The translations under genes and the position numbers were made by a program. 64,000 nt of DNA, taken from assembly GCA_945643635.1 (NCBI GenBank), contig CALZFC010000040.1, positions 998,001 through 1,062,000 on the forward strand. The letters are read 5' to 3'. This DNA is from Allodiplogaster sudhausi (taxonomy: Eukaryota; Nematoda; Chromadorea; Rhabditida; Diplogasteridae). The stretch's first letter is position 1; each line of letters starts with the position of its first letter. The notes below the pieces were generated by a model that was not told the DNA's origin, searched no databases, and saw only the letters and a list, made by a program, of their open reading frames with translations. Shown here one piece after another: positions 54,727-64,000 of the stretch.

Positions 54727-56433
54727 ATGGACTGGTTCATGCGATCGGCGACCCACGAGGAGCGCATCCGCTACATGGGCTGGACGTTGCTTCTGATGTG
54801 GATGGTGTCTATCACTTACATGACTCGTGACTTCTGGCTGCCCTCTGCCTTTGGCGAGCCGCCCTCTCCAGCTTCAGCCAACGAACCCGTCGGAGAAAGG
54901 CGACCGTGAGTGGAAAGGAACGAGACACTTCGTGCCTCCCATTTTACACGGCAACGTTCAACTTTTCTTCCATCCCCCGTGCATCTTCTCTAGCAATCTG
55001 TCCATCATTTTCCGTCCAGGAACATTTCGTTGTTCACGCCGTTTATTTTCTTTAAACAATCTCTATTTTTTTGTTTCAGTTAACGTGAACACAAACTTAT
55101 CCAGTCATATTCAACCTCGTTCCTGACAACCTTTTTGTTCACTTTGTCTTCGTTTTGTTGTGATACCCAGGATATTGCATTTAACTGACTTTGTCGTTGA
55201 TGTACGGGATCAATATACTACGGATAAACTCAAATGGCTTACAACTCCCGCCTGCAACATTTTCGTGTTCTGTTGCCGTGAAATTAGTGAGAGTTGCGTA
55301 TGATTTCATTGTGACTTCGTTCCCTCTCCCTCAAAGAGCAATCCGCTTACGGATCACAGCGAAAACGCATTCATAAATGGACAACTTTTTGTAAGGGTAG
55401 AGGTCTTGAACAGTCAACCGATTAAGTATGCAGAGCAGGAATGACGGATATGCAAAGTTGGGCAGGAGCGAAGAAAGGGAGAGAGAGAGAGAGAGGGAGA
55501 GAGAGATGGTGAGTGAGTCAGGGGGAAAGATGGGCAGTGACAAACGGAGAGAGGATGAGGAAGAGCTAGGCATTCAAAAAGAGAGAATATGTGTGAGTGA
55601 GAGTGGATTAAGAGAGAGAAGCGGAAGAGAAAACAGTGCCATTCTACCCTTTTTGTGCTTTTCACAAGGCAAAGGGAATGGCGCCGCATCGTCAGGCGGA
55701 GACTACCGAAAAGGAAGGCGGGTGAGTGACAGTCGGGGCGGGTTTAGAGATTCCGTTGCTGGGAGGGAAGGGGGCAGATTGAGAGAGAAAGAGAGAGGGA
55801 GAGGAAGATAAAGAGACAAAGTGAGAAAGAGAAAGAGAAAGGAAGGTAAATAGGGTACCATAAGGAAAGAGTGAGGGAAAAGAAGAGCGTATGTACATAC
55901 TATATCGTTGGCAATACAATAGGTCATTGGCGAGCCAAATAGTGACAGATTGAGTGAGAGAGCCCACTAGAGAAGGGGATTTCAGAGAAAATGAGAGAGG
56001 CAAAGAGCTAGAGAAAAGCTGGTTCATGTCAGCTCCACTGATTGAGGGACAATTTGCATAGGCGGCAGTGGGCTGCTATGGTAATAGAACACGAGAGAAT
56101 GTAGAAGAGAAAGAATTGGTGAGGGAAGTGATGGTGGGAAAGGAGGGAATGCCAGGGGCAAAGAGAGAGAGACAGAGATTGGAAGTGATGGAGAGCGAGA
56201 GACTCAGAGATTGAAGAGAGCAATTGAAGAAGTGGAAAGGTGATGCTAGTCTGCACAGTGTATCTATATTCTGTCTCTCCACCCATCAGCCCCTACATAT
56301 CCCCCTCTCTCTCTCTGTCTCTCTCTCTACCTCTCTCCCTTTCTCTGTCCAACTCTCCCTCCCTCTCCCTCCCACTTCCTCCCTCTCTCCCCTTGTACCC
56401 ACGAGCACAGTTGCGGCTAAATCGAGATCATGA
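54727..56433 (+). CDS. Small single-pass membrane protein (tentative)
   Basis: The exon 54727-54906 follows a CTCTACAG acceptor and reads MDWFMRSATHEERIRYMGWT, then LLLMWMVSITYMTRDFWLP (one membrane helix), then a Pro/Ser/Ala/Glu segment. It joins in phase to 55669-55721, which gives a very basic QREWRRIVRRRLPKRKA. That joins in phase to an exon at about 56410 reading VAAKSRS and a TGA at 56431-56433. The total is about 84 aa. The last exon also contains the ATG of the next gene, so stop and start overlap as ATGA. Family unknown. The final join is the weakest. Confidence 0.4.
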
Positions 56434-57072
56434 CACTGTTGCTGAGAGCGGCTTTCACCACTCTTCTTTGCCTGAACCTCGGTTAGCTGATTTACATGCG
56501 CTCATCATAATTCAACAATCGAAATGAAATTATTGATACTCTAAATAGATAAGATTTTTATGTCTAACTTATACAATTTGGAGTGAATATTACTTGCTTT
56601 ACTTGATTTGGCTATTTTTCATATCCAGGCTTAATGACGGTGAAAGCGGACACCCACGGCTTCGGAACGATATCTAATGACAAGTCTTACTTTTGCTTTT
56701 ATTTTCAACGAATTCTTCAATTCTTGAAACTTGCAACCTTTCACTCGAATTCGCCAGAAATATGTTTCTGCCTCGTCATATTAAGTGAATGATATTTTGC
56801 CTGCAGGCCAACTCTGAAACTGAGCGGTCAGCTGAACATTCTGGACAGCGGAGAGCTTCCGCTTGCGCCCCCCAGGGCACGGGCAGTCGGACCACCGAGT
56901 GAGTGTTTCACAGGGATAGGAGAGAATCATAATGAACGGAATCTATGTTTTTTTCTATTTCTCTTGGTATTCAGCATTCGAGACGGAGTCGATGCGCATT
57001 GCCTATGGTATTCTGCAGCAGAGAATGCGAGAGCAGAGAGAGCAGGAGAAACGGAGAGAACTAGACAACTAG
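56430..57072 (+). CDS. Short secreted protein of unknown family
   Basis: Four short exons join in phase. The start is a signal peptide, MTLLLRAAFTTLLCLNLG, then LMTVKADTHGFGTISNDK. Exon 3 gives PTLKLSGQLNILDSGELPLA, then PPRARAVGPP. The last exon gives TFETESMRIAYGILQQRMRE and a Glu/Gln/Arg-rich helix ending RELDN at a TAG (57070-57072). The mature protein would be about 70-75 aa without cysteines. The ATG is about 20 bases after a GCACAG acceptor, which could be a trans-splice site. Function unknown; a propeptide or small extracellular factor are guesses only. Confidence 0.55.
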
Positions 57073-57315
57073 AGCACACTCCCCTTATCATTCACTTTTA
57101 TGTCTTTCTTAAGCATCCATATTATTCTTCTTTACTCCGTTCTTCTTTACATCGGCACAAATACAGCAACAACCAAATGCGCCTTATCCAATGTCTTGCA
57201 CATAACCTGTTCTACTAATGTTCTACTACTTTTACGCTTTTAAATCTAGGAGCAGACATCTATTTCCTGATCTTTTGTACTCTACTGCTTGATAAATGAA
57301 ATGTGATTGAATGGT

Positions 57316-58212
57316 TTAACTAAGGCCGTTGCCGTGTCCCTGACGGCCAACGAACACTCCGTAGCCGTTTACCTGGAAGTGATCAACTACCTCAAAATTC
57401 ATAACAAAAGTTAAAATCTAAACTTTTGGCCCTTAATTTTTTGTGAAAATTTCCTATGGATATGAATAAACTGACGTCGAAGAGAGCGAAATTCGGCGAA
57501 CGACGAGGGACTGTGGAGTAAAAGACGTACGGGTCTTCCAGGATTATGCCGACCCAGTAGCCGCCGAATTCCTTTTGCATCACCTAAACTATTGAAGCTA
57601 CAGACTACGCAATCTGTTAACTCCCTGTCCAACTCTCTGATTTCAGACCTCTTTTCAAAGCATCACGAGAAGACCCGCATTTCTCGTTCCCTCTTTTCCA
57701 TCTCCAGACAACCTAGGCCATCTGGTACGGACGGCCAACTCGCAACTTTTTTTGATTCCTCGGCGAGGACTCCACAGCACATATGTACATACATGTGTAT
57801 GTATGTATGTATGTACCTACTTGAAATTATTCTTTATTTCTCTCTCTCTTCATATTGCGTACTCTGGAAACTCCTTGGATGAAGTCGGCGTGCTTGATTC
57901 TGTCCTTAACGAATGGGAATCGTTGAGCGATGGCCTTCTCTGCCGTGAAGAGCATCTCGTTGCTCATCCCCAATGACTCGACCGTCTCGATCGACACTGA
58001 TCCGTACTTCCGAATTCTTCAAGGCAGAGAGGAAAGCAAGGTCACTCTCATTGTCTTTGCAGTGGACAAGAAATTTAAAACTTTCGCGACAAAGAATTTG
58101 CAACAAACTAGAATGATTAGCGAAATGCTGTCAGAATGAGGGCTGACCTCGCTTGTTCCTGAGCATGAAGAAGGAGAGCAGAAGAGAACACCAGCAGCAG
58201 TGCTGTGTGCAT
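57316..58212 (-). CDS. Secreted LC8-like protein A
   Basis: Four exons on the minus strand encode about 124 aa. The ATG at 58210-58212 begins MHTALLLVFSSALLLHAQEQ, a signal peptide. The mature protein reads RKYGSVSIETVESLGMSNEM, LFTAEKAIAQRFPFVKDRIK, VMQKEFGGYWVGIILEDPYV and ALFDVNGYGVFVGRQ, ending in TAA at 57316-57318. The order and spacing (SNEM then two helices, then an aromatic-rich Y..YW beta strand, then FALFD and a final GVFVGRQ strand) resemble the LC8 dynein light chain fold. This is an inference from pattern, not strong identity. Intron positions and phases match the neighbour at 58905-59734, so the two are tandem duplicates. With a signal peptide the product should be extracellular, unlike ordinary LC8. 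Confidence 0.6.
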
Positions 58213-58904
58213 TCTGTGGCAATGAAGAAGAAGGGACGAGGAAGACCAGAAAGGGACTCTCTCAGTACAATTACGGAGGAGCGAACACCAAAACATTTGA
58301 GAAATTAGGCAACAAATTGACAGTGCAATCACTCTCCGTCTTCCTCGCTCTCGCTTGCCATTCCAACTCCTTTGCCTCCGCCCTTTCATTGAGGGACGCC
58401 GTTCCACTTTTCGTTTGATCTACACTTTAATCCTTTCTAATTGATCATTCTCTTTCTTCCTCTCTTAATTTATTCTTTTTGTGTAAATATTGTCCCCTTC
58501 ATGCATTCTTTCCCTAATTGATAAATTCTTCTAATTACGTCATCGCTAGAAAAAAATAGTTTTGAGCAACATCTCAAGTTTATCATTTTTCGCGAGTCAC
58601 TAGAATAACAACTGTTTTAGAGGCATCACATGAAATGTACAATACTCATACAAAAAAAACTACAAGCATAATTACAAGCATCTTTAGTTCTTTTTTTACC
58701 CTGAGTTTTATACTTCCCGTTCACACCAAGTCTACAGCATATTGCACTCAAAATATATAAAAAAAAAACTTATAAAATGTGCTGATGAGTATGTAAAGAA
58801 CAACGCAATCCATGAGAAAATGGAAATGAACCTCGCAGATAGAGGGCACTTCCTATTTTAAAGGTTGTGCATGCAGAATGGTTGAATTGTGGAAAAGTCA
58901 TAAA

Positions 58905-59734
58905 TTATCCGGTGCGACTGTAAGGCCAGTCGGATAACTGATAATTACTTTTCCCGACCGAACCAGTAGGAAAGTATTGCCTTGCCACGAAGACGCCAGC
59001 TTCGTTGACCTTCAAACGAAATGAAGTTAATCTAATTGCCAAAACAAAACAAATAGATATGTGCGCAGAGATCAGCGAGAGTCTCATCGAAATACATGAA
59101 AACGCTAATCTTATTTAGAAAAAAATGGGCGTACATCAAAGAGGGCGAACGCTTTCGACCGCCTCGGAATCGTTGTATAGAAGAGATAGGGATCTTCGCA
59201 AATGATCACTGTCCAATATCCGCCATATCTCCTCTGCATCTCCTAAGACGTTTGGATCTCCGCATAGTAAAAACGGAAGGCATACTGTTTAAAAAAATAT
59301 TTGTTATGAATTTCAACTTTAACAAAACTTTGTGCACTTCATTTTTACTTAGCAATAAGGAGCTTTGTCAAGCAGATCCAAGAGTATGATCAGACCTCGC
59401 CGATCTGCTCTGCTGCGTATCCCAGGAACTGCTTCTCCTGTGTGAAGTGGCTGGCAATGGCGCGTTCTGCAGTGCTGAGCATCTCGTCCGTCATTCCCAG
59501 CGAGTCGAGTGTCTCCATCTTGTACTTCCCCACTCGGCGGATGCTGCAGCCACAATATTTATCGTTTTAAATGCCTTTATTAATTGTATAAATGTCACAA
59601 TAATCATAGCGTAGCCCATCTTCCCACCGTTGGTCTGCATCGTAGCGAATTCCGTTGGCTGCCAGGCCGGAGAGCAAGAGGACGGCAAGACTCGGCATGG
59701 CCGTCTGGGGAAGCAGAGAGAAGGGAACTCGCAT
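58905..59734 (-). CDS. Secreted LC8-like protein B (tandem paralogue)
   Basis: Four exons encode about 150 aa. The ATG may be at 59732-59734 or, better placed before the hydrophobic core, twelve codons downstream (MPSLAVLLLSGLAANG). The mature part reads IRRVGKYKMETLDSLGMTDE, MLSTAERAIASHFTQEKQFL, EMQRRYGGYWTVIICEDPYL, FYTTIPRRSKAFALFD and VNEAGVFVARQ. It aligns along its length with protein A and, more distantly, with LC8 dynein light chains (the W-x-x-I-I strand corresponds to the W-H-C-I-V strand). It has a longer C-terminal tail rich in Ser, Tyr and Gly. It ends with a TAA at 58905-58907. A family name beyond LC8-like is not justified. Confidence 0.6.
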
Positions 59735-59799
59735 CCGCTCCGGAAGAACCTTTTGTTTCTTCAATAAAGGAATAGAGGGATGCTAGAAGAATGAGCTTG

Positions 59800-60985
59800 C
59801 TGTTTTAGTTCGCGTACATGCATATTTACACTCAATGGAAGTATTTATAAATAAATGCTTTTTTGCAATGCAATTAATATCAGTGACATAAAAAAATATT
59901 TATAAAAAGAGAGTAATAAAAATGTCGAATAGTTTATACAAACGTCTTTTGAACTTCAAATTGGTCTCAATTGGAAGATGCTCCCTTTGCCGACCACACT
60001 TCTTTGAAGTGAATGGCGTTCGCGTGAAGAATAGAAGGTGTGAGAGAGAAGAAGAGGGAGACAAGGGCGATAGAGAGGGAGAAAGAGTGTGACAGATAGA
60101 GAAAGAGACTGAGAGAGATAGAGAGGGAGAGATAGAATGAGAGACTCAAAAAGGGAGGGAGAGAAAGAGAGTTAGAGACTGAGAGAGGAAGAATGGAAAG
60201 GGGTCACGGTTAGGCATCAAATGGCATGCAGAAGAAAGGGAACAAGAAAGAGAGAAAATGAGGAAAGAATGTCGACAGAACAAGAGAGAAATTGAGAAAG
60301 ACCAATCAGAAATCGGGGTCATTAAAACAGCATAAAAACAAGCCGTGTGACTTTAAACTAAATCAAATTAGGCGAGCGGCTACAAGGCGACTGCGTCTTT
60401 TAAACAGCGAAAATGGGGCATTAAGTGCCTTTCACGAGGCATGGAAGACACGGCACAAGACAGGGGAGAAAAGAGTGAGGAAGGAGCAGAGATGGAGTGT
60501 GAAAAGAGAGGTTAACTACAACTAATAGCACCATGACTTCTAAGTGTGATGTTGTTCTACGGAACATCACTTCGTAGACTGGTCGGCGACCTCAGACAGT
60601 TCAAGTGTAAATGGAACATTCCGTGTTATGAGTCATGCAAAAGTCTGTAATCGGAGTTTTGCGCATTTGATCTCCTTGAACGTTTGCACTCGTCTTTTTG
60701 TTTTTTTGCAATGATCATTATTTTTACAAACATTCTAAAGCAACAGCGTAATTATGCAAAAAAAAATTACTTCAGCAGCGTTGTTGCTCGCAATTTCAAA
60801 TTAAAGACTTTGAATAACTAAAACAAGAACATGCATAGTATCTATGCAAACAGTATGTACATATGTAGTTCCCTTTGATGGGGTGGGCAGGAAAACTGAA
60901 ACCTTAAATTAATGCCCTTCTGGTTGTTCCTTATTCTTAAAATAAATAATGCGCGTCACATAAAATTAACATTTCGTAAATAACG
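59800..60985. other. Spacer, GA-rich in part
   Basis: AT-rich flanks around a GA-rich patch at about 60040-60200. No supported gene. Confidence 0.5.
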
Positions 60986-60991
60986 CACATA

Positions 60992-63268
60992 TTAGTGCCA
61001 TGAATTAATGGTTTCAACAACAGCGATGGGAGGAGTCGAATCGGCTATGGAAGAGGTCTTCGTTCGGGAGTAGAGGGAATGGCGGATGCAGAGGAGCGTC
61101 CCGAGGAGAGTCACCACCACCAGGCAGAACAGAGACACCAGGGCAACTATCTGGAAGTCAGTAGCAGAATTGGAGAAGCGAGGAGAAGGACACATTCTGG
61201 AATGAAAATGATTTGTACCTGCCAGGGTGAGAATATTGGAGCAGTGGGGTCGACTCTGTCGGCAACGTAAGCAGAACCAGATGCTGCATCCGAAGAGTCG
61301 TTGTCGCCCGCAGAGGGAATGGCACGCAGACGCACCTGATTGTGAGTATCTTATTTAGAAACATCTCTTTCTCTCTCTATCTTTCATATTCTCTCTCTCT
61401 CTTTCTCTCTCACATAAATAACTCTTCTCTCTTCTCTCTCTATCTCTCCTCTGTCTCTCTCCTTCTCTCTCTATCTCTCTCTTTCTCTCTGCTGTATGCA
61501 GTCGACACCTGAATGAGTGGTCGCTTGGAGAAGTCTCCGGCGTCGCAAATAGCATCCCCGGATTCGTTGTTGAGTGCACGAATTAACGGGGCCAGCCAGA
61601 TGTGATGGGAGCCTGGGGTCAGCTCTCCCAAGGAGTGCTGCTCAGCACATGATTGCACTCCCGCCTCCACACGAAGACGGCCATTTCTGAGCAGAGAGGG
61701 CGAGAGAGAGAGAAAGAGAGAGAGAGAACGGAAGCCAAAGATACTTGAGAAAGACACGCAGCTCAAGCTTCTCGGCCTCTTCCGCCTCGACCACGGCCGT
61801 CCACGACGCGCCTTCGTTGATGGAGAAGTCTGCTGCAGTGTCTGCCAGGTTGTGGCGTGCGGGTAAAGGGTCAATGACGTCAGCAACGAACCGCGCAGAG
61901 GGACGGGCTAATCAGGGATACGAGAAATTAAAAACAGGAAAAACATATTGATTAACGAAATAAGATTTCCAAATACACTACCTCCTGGCAGATGATCCGC
62001 TGATCCTGCTGTAAAAATGCCTGAAACAGCTTCTGATACATTTGACTGGAAACTAATTCGAACAGGCAGCGTCGCTTCTTCATGGTAGAGAAGACTGTCT
62101 CCAGGACACAGAACCTGCACAATCTTACGATCAAATTGCGCATTGTTTTTGTACTCTCTAACCTTATCGAGAATCTTTGACAGGGCTTCTGGCAAGATAA
62201 GAATTGTTGAAGGGGACGTCATGCTGAAGTTGCCAACGAGCTCGCCCACGTAATCCACGCAAACAGCAATGTACACCTGGAATTAAAGATGCGAAAGAAA
62301 CTAGTATTTTCCTCGTACGCAGATTATGAACATACATGCATATGTATGTCAATATAATAGAAAGATGTTAGGAGACCTGAACGGCAGCACCGGCAGAGAG
62401 GGCGACTCTGAGCTGTAGACCGAGCAGTGGATTGACGTGTTGCACGAAGACGCTCCTCTGAGAAGCATTCACAGCAAAATCTTGCCAGCCTCCATCGACA
62501 GCCGCGGCATTCCACGCGATGGAAACGGAGACTCGCGGAGACCGACGCGTTGCTTGTTGGGAGAAGAGTCACGAAGATGCTGCAGGGAATCAGATTAATT
62601 AAAGAACGGTGACTACCAAATATGTTGAAGAGAGGAATTGCCTTGCAAGTAGAGCATGCTATGTTTTCTCTAATTCTCCGACCTATTGCGATAATGAAAA
62701 GTACAGTGGAAAAGGAGAAGTGGAAAATTTGCTTTCGATATTCACCCAGGTTCAGGAGCGGTCCATTGAGAAAATAACATAACCTGGCACTATCTTTGGG
62801 ACTTCGATAGAATGGATCAGCAGTGGCGCAGTGAATTCGAGAGATCAATTCGAAGAGTTCGTGAGGCAGAATGGCTTTGGTGACGTTTGAGCCTTGCAGA
62901 AGGAGAGAACCACGAGAGAACTCACACGACGACACGAAAACCTACGATTCAATTTCTTTCTCGGAAACTGACAATAGTTCTATTAGATTATTTATGTACA
63001 TATTTGTAACACGAACATGCATATTCATTAGAGTGGTAACTATGGTTCTCTCTTAAGATCTGCTTCCTGATGTTATGGATTTAAATGAAATATTCCACAC
63101 TCCCGCTCATACATTGACTGGATGAGGCGAGCGGACTTCCAGAAGAAATGGATGAAGGAAGGGATCTTGCAGATCGATTCGTCTTTGGAATCCATCGGAA
63201 GTGAGGGAGATGTTCTGGATGAATGCATGAACTTGTTGCAGAAGAAGGAGAAGAAGTAGACGCCGCAT
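60992..63268 (-). CDS. Uncharacterised type I membrane glycoprotein
   Basis: About eight exons on the minus strand. The ATG at 63266-63268 gives a strong signal peptide, MRRLLLLLLLQQVHA, followed by FIQNISLTSDGFQRRIDLQD. The ectodomain continues VFVSSCEFSRGSLLLQGSNV, VSIAWNAAAVDGGWQDFAVN, VYIAVCVDYVGELVGNFSMT, VLCPGDSLLYHEEATLPVRI and LRVEAGVQSCAEQHSLGELT. There are at least six N-glycosylation sequons (NIS, NVT, NAS, NFS, NVS, NES). One membrane helix (IVALVSLFCLVVVTLLGTLL) is followed by a short Ser/Thr-rich tail ending INSWH at a TAA (60992-60994). The extracellular part looks beta-rich. I do not recognise the family, and the join between exons near 62600 and 62780 is the least sure. Confidence 0.65.
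61370..61495. repeat. CT-rich intron tract
   Basis: Pyrimidine-rich low-complexity sequence inside the membrane-glycoprotein gene (purine-rich on its coding strand). Confidence 0.8.
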
Positions 63269-63835
63269 CCCAACTGGAAGAGGAGTGAACGGGAGACTAT
63301 TCTTCTCCTCCTGGTATCGTCTTATTTCTTCATGATCCAGCCTCCGCCGTCAGCTTCTCTCTGATTCTCTATCTCTCCTCATTTCCTTGCTCTCTCGTCG
63401 ACCCATCTTCCTCGCGTTGTTTTACGGCGTTCATTCTATTGCATTATATGGCGGCGCATCTTCCTTCTCCTCTTGGAATGTCGAAATGCGCTTAGAAGAG
63501 GTGATTCATCATTCTTACTGCAACCAGAGCATTCAAGCTGTAATCATATTAATACAATTTATTGTTTCACATATATCCATGAAGTACAAGGATGTACAAT
63601 TATAAATGGACTCGGAAGCACTTTATTGATAAGGGGACACTGGGGGTACTGATGCCTATTCCATCTCCTGCCCTTTCTTGACTTCTCTGGTCTCTCAGCC
63701 TGTCTCCACATCACTCTTATCGCTTATCAATCTTTCGCATTTTCCTTCTTTATAAATGCATTTGTATGTTCAGTTTCTCATTAAAATTGTCGTGAAGAAA
63801 CCCCCAGCCAACTGAACTTCTTCTTGACCGCGAGA

Positions 63836-64000
63836 ATGGTGGGCGCTCGTTTCTTTTTATGTTTCTATCTCCAAATATTCTATCTCCTTGTATTCTCATC
63901 ATAAATTTAGGTAAATGTCGAGAGCATCGACGCCCTTTTGGAGAAAGATGCGTCGAAGGCTTATGAGGAATTGAAGAAAGTACGCGCTCTTTGAATGTGT
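63836..64000 (+). CDS. 5' end of an unknown gene, cut by the window edge
   Basis: An ATG at 63836-63838 is followed at once by a GT donor. After a TTTAG acceptor the frame continues VNVESIDALLEKDASKAYEE, then LKK up to a donor at about 63980. The helical, acidic start looks cytosolic. Too little remains to name it. Confidence 0.4.

Overview
This is a eukaryotic window, almost certainly from a nematode. The strongest marker is a complete cuticle collagen (37455-38472) with the nematode N-terminal collagen domain. Genes are split by many short introns (often 40-60 bp) with TTTCAG-like acceptors, and several start codons lie a few bases after an acceptor, as expected for spliced-leader trans-splicing or a 5' UTR intron. 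A rhabditid-type worm fits, but I cannot name the species. Introns and spacers are full of (CT)n/(GA)n tracts and (TATG)n/(CATA)n runs. All exon models were read by eye from splice signals, phase and family resemblance. Outer limits are better supported than each internal boundary.

Layout. 85-1059 (minus): 3' end of a coiled-coil gene. 2568-2867 (plus): a tiny secreted Gly/Arg/His/Ser-rich peptide. 3388-6190 (minus): a cytosolic HSP70 ending in EEVD. 7770-8165: a short non-autonomous hAT element. 9702-26493 (plus): a TRPM-family ion channel gene that carries three mobile elements. 27444-34431 (minus): an AAK1/GAK-family kinase (SEL-5-like). 35088-36645 (plus): a phytanoyl-CoA dioxygenase-domain enzyme. 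37455-38472 (plus): the cuticle collagen. 39747-41384 (plus): a secreted protein with a C-terminal four-Cys domain. 42350-49331 (minus): a plasma-membrane calcium ATPase. 50101-53101, 54727-56433 and 56430-57072 (plus): three small uncharacterised genes, the last secreted. 57316-58212 and 58905-59734 (minus): a tandem pair of secreted proteins that look like divergent LC8 dynein light chains. 60992-63268 (minus): an uncharacterised single-pass membrane protein. 63836 to the end (plus): the first exons of another gene.

The most striking part is the TRPM locus. A 3.4-kb hAT element with a transposase open in every exon, terminal inverted repeats and a perfect 8-bp target duplication sits inside a TRPM coding exon (11111-14489). 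A BEL/Pao-type LTR element that keeps only a broken gag and has 475-bp LTRs about 1% apart lies antisense in an intron (20819-23909). A third, non-autonomous inverted-repeat element (24833-26017) interrupts the C-terminal coding region and supplies a premature stop. Apart from these breaks the channel frame is open from the N-terminal TRPM homology region through six membrane segments, pore and TRP helix. The insertions therefore look recent, or one is carried on a single haplotype, or the element is bypassed by splicing.

The genes are mostly housekeeping or worm-typical (chaperone, Ca2+ pump, endocytic kinase, cuticle) and show no shared pathway. TRPM and the calcium pump both handle divalent cations but are far apart. 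The secreted LC8-like tandem pair and the small secreted peptide are the least familiar protein findings.
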